A stretch of 64,000 nt of DNA from Pseudomonadota bacterium (GTDB lineage: Bacteria > Pseudomonadota > Gammaproteobacteria > Burkholderiales > Nitrosomonadaceae): assembly GCA_018240285.1 (NCBI GenBank), contig JAFEGA010000029.1:32230-96229 (forward strand), read 5' to 3'. Numbering within the stretch: position 1 is the stretch's first letter; every line of letters begins with the position of its first letter. Position numbers and translations under genes: made by a program. Shown one piece after another: positions 60,135-64,000 of the stretch. The notes beneath the pieces are model-generated. The model was given only the letters and a program-made list of their open reading frames with translations, was not told the DNA's origin and made no database searches.

Positions 60135-60950
60135 ATGATTGATAAAACTGAATTGGATGATTCTATGAGTGAGCTTTATCAAAACTTTCAGAAATATTTT
60201 GAGATTGTAGTGGCAGATACAGCTGAACTGCTTGAGTGTGTTTATAGAATCCGTTATCAAGTGTTATGCGTAGAGAAACGTATTCCTGGATTCGATCCTT
60301 CACTTTATCCAGATCAGTTGGAAAAAGACAGTTATGATAGCCGATCTTCTCATGTTCTTTTACGATTCCGTCCGTCTGGGGGCTTCATCGGTACGGTACG
60401 ATTGGTTTTATGTGATCTGTTGCATCCCGAGAAATTGTTTCCAGTCGAATCGTATGCGCCATTGGATCCGGCACTCTTTGATATAAAAAAACTACCACGT
60501 CAGCAAGCCGCTGAGATTTCCCGATTTGTTGTCATAAGTCAGTTTGATCGGCGTAAAGTAGATCGCCGTGGAGAGGATCGCCGTAAGCAAGCAGTAGAGA
60601 CTGATAGTGATAAGAGAAATACCCAAGAGCGCCGCTCCGGCGATCGTCGTGCTACACCTCCTATTGCATTGATACTGATGGCGGGTGTTATGCGTGTTTC
60701 TGCTAAATATAATATTAGAGACTGGATATCAAGCATGGAGCCTGCCTTGAACAGATTGTTAAGTTTTTATGGTTTAAACTTTAATCCAGCCGGCCCGCCT
60801 GTTAATTATCATGGTATTCGCCAAGCTTATTATGTGAGAGTAGAAGATGTATTAAAACGGATGTACGAAGAACATCGCGACGCATGGGAAGTGGTAACAG
60901 ATTGTGGTAAATATAATCCATTTCTATCTGTTAACGAGAAAAAGTATTGA
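60135..60950 (+). CDS. PEP-CTERM/exosortase-associated acyltransferase
   Basis: An acyl-homoserine-lactone-synthase-like N-acyltransferase of about 271 residues, matching TIGR03694. The N-terminal half has CVYRIRYQVLCVEKR, SSHVLLRF and GFIGTVRLVL, followed by AAEISRFVVI. An Arg-rich insertion (around residues 138-176) with DRR repeated five times interrupts the fold before the helix ALILMAGVMRVSAKYNI. Starts at 60129 and 60135 (MIDKTELDDS) are both possible. AT-richer than the two preceding exosortase-associated genes. Product unknown. Confidence 0.82.
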   Translation: MIDKTELDDSMSELYQNFQKYFEIVVADTAELLECVYRIRYQVLCVEKRIPGFDPSLYPDQLEKDSYDSRSSHVLLRFRPSGGFIGTVRLVLCDLLHPEKLFPVESYAPLDPALFDIKKLPRQQAAEISRFVVISQFDRRKVDRRGEDRRKQAVETDSDKRNTQERRSGDRRATPPIALILMAGVMRVSAKYNIRDWISSMEPALNRLLSFYGLNFNPAGPPVNYHGIRQAYYVRVEDVLKRMYEEHRDAWEVVTDCGKYNPFLSVNEKKY

Positions 60951-61452
60951 ATCTGGAAATTGTTTCTTGAGTTCATTTCATTTCTCTATACGAATCCAAT
61001 TATCAAAATATTGTTTGTTAAAGATCAGAGCTTATTTATATCTTGCTCTATCTATATGTCTTCTGGCTATTGGAACTGAAGTCAGAGCGGACAGCCATTA
61101 TGAGATTGTTATTAATCCGAGCGTGAAAGAAAGAATACTTTCTTCCAATACGCTACGTTCTATCTTTAGCATGCATTTGAAAACTTGGTCAAACGGAACC
61201 AAGATCAGAGTTTTTGTGTTATCTGATGATGACCAATTGCATCAAATCGTTTCCAAGGAGAAGCTAAACGTATTTCCTTATCAATTAAGATCCACCTGGG
61301 ATCGATTAGTATTCTCAGGCACAGGCCAGGCGCCGATTAAAGTCAATTCAAGTGAAGAAATGCTTGATAAGGTTGCCAGCACACCTGGTGCAATAGGTTA
61401 TTTATGGAGAGCCAATATTAATGAAAATGTTAACGTGCTCGAAATTAAGTAG
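60904..61452 (+). CDS. PstS-like periplasmic substrate-binding protein (short)
   Basis: A short exported protein. From a hydrophobic signal (YLYLALSICLLAIGTEVRA) the mature part of about 120 residues has NPSVKERILSSNTLRSIFSMHLKTWSNG, a QLRSTWDRLVFSGTG segment and TPGAIGYLW, typical of the small PstS-like proteins that bind phosphate or other oxyanions. No ABC transporter genes follow. The GTG start at 60904 overlaps the acyltransferase by 47 bases and gives a long leader; a TTG at 61015 would give a neat signal peptide. Its end overlaps the porin-like gene. Confidence 0.75.
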   Translation: MVNIIHFYLLTRKSIESGNCFLSSFHFSIRIQLSKYCLLKIRAYLYLALSICLLAIGTEVRADSHYEIVINPSVKERILSSNTLRSIFSMHLKTWSNGTKIRVFVLSDDDQLHQIVSKEKLNVFPYQLRSTWDRLVFSGTGQAPIKVNSSEEMLDKVASTPGAIGYLWRANINENVNVLEIK

Positions 61453-62830
61453 CTATTTCATCAACTCTGTCTGGTGGTTGACCAAAGGTATTGCCATGCT
61501 ATGGGTTGCCGGTGATATTTCTGTTCAAGCACAGCAGCTTGATCAAACACAGAGCCAATCTGAATCGGCTAAAGCGCCTGTTAAATGGGTGCAAGCGAAA
61601 GATTTACCCCTCAAAGCTACAGAAACGGGCAACACCAAAGAAAAACCCAGTGTGGTAAGTACTGCGCTCAAGTGGTGGCGTTCAACCGATCGTCCCGGGG
61701 ATTTGCAGATTCATGGTTTTGTTACACAAGCTTATACCCTGACTTCCGATAACGATGTTTTTGGAAATAGCGACAAGAGGGGTAGTTTTGGCCTTACTGA
61801 AGCCGGACTCAATGCTTCGGTACGGCCATTGCCGAAGCTGCAATTATCGGCGCAAGTATTGTCGCGCCGTGCGGGTGAAGGGAACACGGGCATGCCGCGA
61901 TTGGATTTTGCTTTCCTGGATTATCGCCTGTATTCTCATGAAACGAATCAATTTGGGGTTCGCGTTGGTAGATTAAAAAATCCATTTGGTTTTTATAATG
62001 ATACGCGAGATGTAGCGTTTACTCGCCCCGGTATTTTGTTGCCGCAATCAATTTATTTTGATCGTACACGTAATCTGGGTCTTTCAGGAGATTCTGTACA
62101 ATTATATGGCGAAACTGCTGTTGCCAGACTTGGCACAATTTCTACCCAATTTGGCGTATGGTTACCAATCGTGAGTGATAAAGATACGCAACTTTCGATT
62201 CTTGGAGCTATACCAATAGGACAGTTAAATCGGGAAGTATCATATATTGGCCGAGGAATTTTTGAAACGAATGATAAAAGTCTGCGTTTGGGTATTAGTG
62301 GAATATGGTTAAATACATCGTATGACCCTTCAAGTAAATCCCATGATCCAGTAGGACCAGGGACATTTCAATTTACCCCTATTTATTTTTCTGCACAATA
62401 CAATACGGAGCGCTGGACGTTGACCTCTGAATATGCGATACGCCATCTCAAATATGATGATAATTTCAACTCTAAAGCACTAAATGGTCTGAATTTATAT
62501 GGTGAGAGCTATTATTTTCAAGGAGAATATCGATTTACCCCGAGATTGGAAGGTATTGTGCGGTACGATGTTCTCTATACCGATAGATCGGATCGTGATG
62601 GAAGTCATTGGGCTGCGCAAAGTTCTGCGCGCCAAGGTTTAGAACATACTCGTTTTGCCAAGGATATCACCGTGGGATTACGCTGGAATGTAACACCAGA
62701 ATTTATGCTGCGTGCTGAATATCATCATGTAAATGGAACCGGGTGGTTATCAAGGTTAGATAATCCTACTCCGACAGATACTGTGCAACACTGGGATCTT
62801 TATTCGATCCTGGCTTCTTATCGCTTCTAA
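61421..62830 (+). CDS. Outer-membrane porin-like beta-barrel protein
   Basis: A 469-residue predicted outer-membrane protein: a signal region ending near VQAQQ (residue about 38), a polar linker, then alternating aromatic strands (LQIHGFVTQAYTLTSDND, FLDYRLYSHETNQFGVRVG, DITVGLRWNVTPEFMLRAEY) and a C-terminal Phe (ILASYRF) as in barrel proteins. It overlaps the binding-protein gene by 32 bases and is followed 12 bases later by a membrane sensor gene, so the three probably form one unit. Its solute is unknown. Confidence 0.75.
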   Translation: MKMLTCSKLSSYFINSVWWLTKGIAMLWVAGDISVQAQQLDQTQSQSESAKAPVKWVQAKDLPLKATETGNTKEKPSVVSTALKWWRSTDRPGDLQIHGFVTQAYTLTSDNDVFGNSDKRGSFGLTEAGLNASVRPLPKLQLSAQVLSRRAGEGNTGMPRLDFAFLDYRLYSHETNQFGVRVGRLKNPFGFYNDTRDVAFTRPGILLPQSIYFDRTRNLGLSGDSVQLYGETAVARLGTISTQFGVWLPIVSDKDTQLSILGAIPIGQLNREVSYIGRGIFETNDKSLRLGISGIWLNTSYDPSSKSHDPVGPGTFQFTPIYFSAQYNTERWTLTSEYAIRHLKYDDNFNSKALNGLNLYGESYYFQGEYRFTPRLEGIVRYDVLYTDRSDRDGSHWAAQSSARQGLEHTRFAKDITVGLRWNVTPEFMLRAEYHHVNGTGWLSRLDNPTPTDTVQHWDLYSILASYRF

Positions 62831-62842
62831 GTAGAAATTCTG

Positions 62843-63985
62843 ATGGAGAATAATTCCGGAATTAAATTGGAAAAAGTGCCTATTATTTCAAATTCCAAGG
62901 GGCGCCGATTCCGGAGTCTGCGATGGAAAATTTCGCTAAGCAGTAGCATGATTCTGCTGGCAGTGGTGATGCTTTTTTGTTTCATCAGCTACCTGGGGTT
63001 AATGGCCAATTTCGATAATCAACGGGAAGTCGAATACCGGCGTTATTCCAGAGAAGTCGCGAGTCTGATCAAAAACACTTCACAAAATTTATATCAGCTG
63101 GCTGAAATGATCCCATTTCTAGATGGAATGAAAAATGCCTTGCTGATCAATGATGGCGAGAGCATCAGTAAAGTATTCGATCCCCATTGGGCATTGCTGC
63201 AATTTCACAACGGTGTTGAGTTCGTTCAATTTTATAATCCGCGGAATCAATTAAATGCCAGCTGGGATAGTCTGGAAGCTCAAATCGGCGGCAATATGTT
63301 ATTGTCGGCTTGGGTGAGCCATGTCAATCAATCGGAAAAACCGATTAATCCTTTGCTTTGCCGGGAAAACTGCATTCAATACATCATTGCGCCCTTGTTG
63401 GTGGAAGGAAAAAAAGCCGGTGTCGTGGTGATGGGAATATCGCTGGCGGATATGTTTCTGGCGTTTAAACGGATTGCGGGTTCCGACATCGGCTTGCTGA
63501 TCAAGGGACAAAATAATCTGCTACTGCCGAACGACGCCGATTATTTGCGTTGGAATATTCATGTTTCAGCGTTGACTAATAAGGAAAAAAATCTTGAAAT
63601 TCTGAAAAAAACCTCGTATTTGCACCCGGATCTGAGTGTATTGAACAATGGCACTCAAATCCGCTGGAACGATCAGTATCTGCAAATAAAGCTATTCCCG
63701 CTCGATTCGTATGAACCTGATAAAGCGCACCTGATCGTGATTACCGATGTCACTGCTGCGGTCAATAACATTTATGATTCCATTTGGAAAATTGCATTGA
63801 TCGGTTTACTCGGGTTGATTTTCTCGGAAATATTATTGTTTTTGATTTTTACCCGATTGCTTGCAAAACTGAAAGATGTCGTTTTTGTTCTACCGTTGCT
63901 GGCCAATGGGCAGTTTGAGAAATTCCGCTTATCACTGGCCTCAAACGACCGCCTGCAACGCTTCAGAGATGAAGTGGATCAGTAG
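62843..63985 (+). CDS. Membrane sensor with periplasmic Cache-like domain, 3'-truncated
   Basis: A 380-residue sensor. A first membrane helix (about 33-55, SSMILLAVVMLFCFISYLG) and a second (about 315-338, LIGLLGLIFSEILLFLIF) frame a periplasmic domain of about 250 residues, Cache-like in layout (FDPHWALLQFHNGVEFVQFY, then GKKAGVVVMGISLADMFLAF). After the second helix a HAMP-like linker begins (PLLANGQFEKFR) and the frame stops at DEVDQ-TAG, before any output domain. The stop coincides with TAGTGTCCGGTTAAAAGT, which looks like an insertion-sequence end. The gene is probably disrupted, and its kinase or cyclase output lies beyond the window. Confidence 0.7.
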   Translation: MENNSGIKLEKVPIISNSKGRRFRSLRWKISLSSSMILLAVVMLFCFISYLGLMANFDNQREVEYRRYSREVASLIKNTSQNLYQLAEMIPFLDGMKNALLINDGESISKVFDPHWALLQFHNGVEFVQFYNPRNQLNASWDSLEAQIGGNMLLSAWVSHVNQSEKPINPLLCRENCIQYIIAPLLVEGKKAGVVVMGISLADMFLAFKRIAGSDIGLLIKGQNNLLLPNDADYLRWNIHVSALTNKEKNLEILKKTSYLHPDLSVLNNGTQIRWNDQYLQIKLFPLDSYEPDKAHLIVITDVTAAVNNIYDSIWKIALIGLLGLIFSEILLFLIFTRLLAKLKDVVFVLPLLANGQFEKFRLSLASNDRLQRFRDEVDQ

Positions 63986-64000
63986 TGTCCGGTTAAAAGT
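63983..64000. mobile_element. Possible insertion-sequence end at window edge
   Basis: TAGTGTCCGGTTAAAAGT ends the window and interrupts the sensor frame. TGTCCGGTTAA resembles a terminal inverted repeat seen at ends of several bacterial insertion sequences, from memory. Only the first bases of the element would be visible. Confidence 0.4.

Overview
The window reads as chromosomal DNA of a betaproteobacterium, most likely a Nitrosomonas-like ammonia oxidiser. The pointers are indirect: an SmbP-like small metal-binding protein (the family was described from Nitrosomonas europaea), a multicopper oxidase with its type 1 copper site in the first domain, exosortase-A-associated genes, and betaproteobacterial housekeeping genes (prmB, dnaX-ybaB, an aroK-aroB fusion). 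No amo, hao or rRNA genes are present, so the genus is an inference.

Layout. 0-11.3 kb: galU, a convergent copper pair (His-rich cupredoxin and multicopper oxidase), an RND efflux fusion protein and pump without an outer-membrane partner, then fused aroK-aroB overlapping dgt, followed by a dead IS5-family transposase. 12-14.5 kb: a small unknown gene, an L,D-transpeptidase, tadA, and prmB running away from tadA. 14.5-19.3 kb: a chemosensory pair, a soluble receptor with six PAS domains and a protein with three CheW-like domains. 19.5-28.2 kb (all minus): rluB, a 1825-residue RTX/S-layer-like secreted protein, ybaB, dnaX and the 4.5S RNA gene. 28.3-34.5 kb: an HD-GYP protein, a RecB-like nuclease, aroG, and a threonine-to-glycine pair (dehydrogenase and 2-amino-3-ketobutyrate CoA ligase). 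34.5-44.6 kb: envelope lipoproteins, a TIGR04073-type protein, corA, an SmbP-like protein, a multiply frameshifted lipoprotein gene and a czcB-czcA-czcC heavy-metal efflux operon. 44.8-52.3 kb: a type I restriction-modification operon hsdM-hsdS-hsdR with a YgjP-like metallopeptidase. 52.3-55.2 kb: a MITE, a metallophosphoesterase and a decayed restriction-associated DNA-binding gene. 55.2-56.9 kb: gltX with tRNA-Ala and tRNA-Glu. 57-64 kb: three exosortase-A-associated genes (acyl-CoA ligase, PLP decarboxylase, acyltransferase), then a substrate-binding protein, a porin-like barrel and a membrane sensor that stops at the window edge next to what looks like the end of an insertion sequence.

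How the parts may work together. Three blocks handle metals or toxic compounds: the copper oxidase pair, the first RND pump, and the SmbP/czc region. The restriction operon is complete and its specificity gene is patchy in base composition, as expected where target-recognition domains are exchanged. The 57-61 kb block probably belongs to an exosortase/exopolysaccharide locus continuing elsewhere; a candidate sigma-54 site precedes its acyltransferase. The least described combinations are the membrane-tethered cupredoxin/oxidase pair, the six-PAS receptor with a triple-CheW partner, and the binding protein/porin/sensor module at the right edge.
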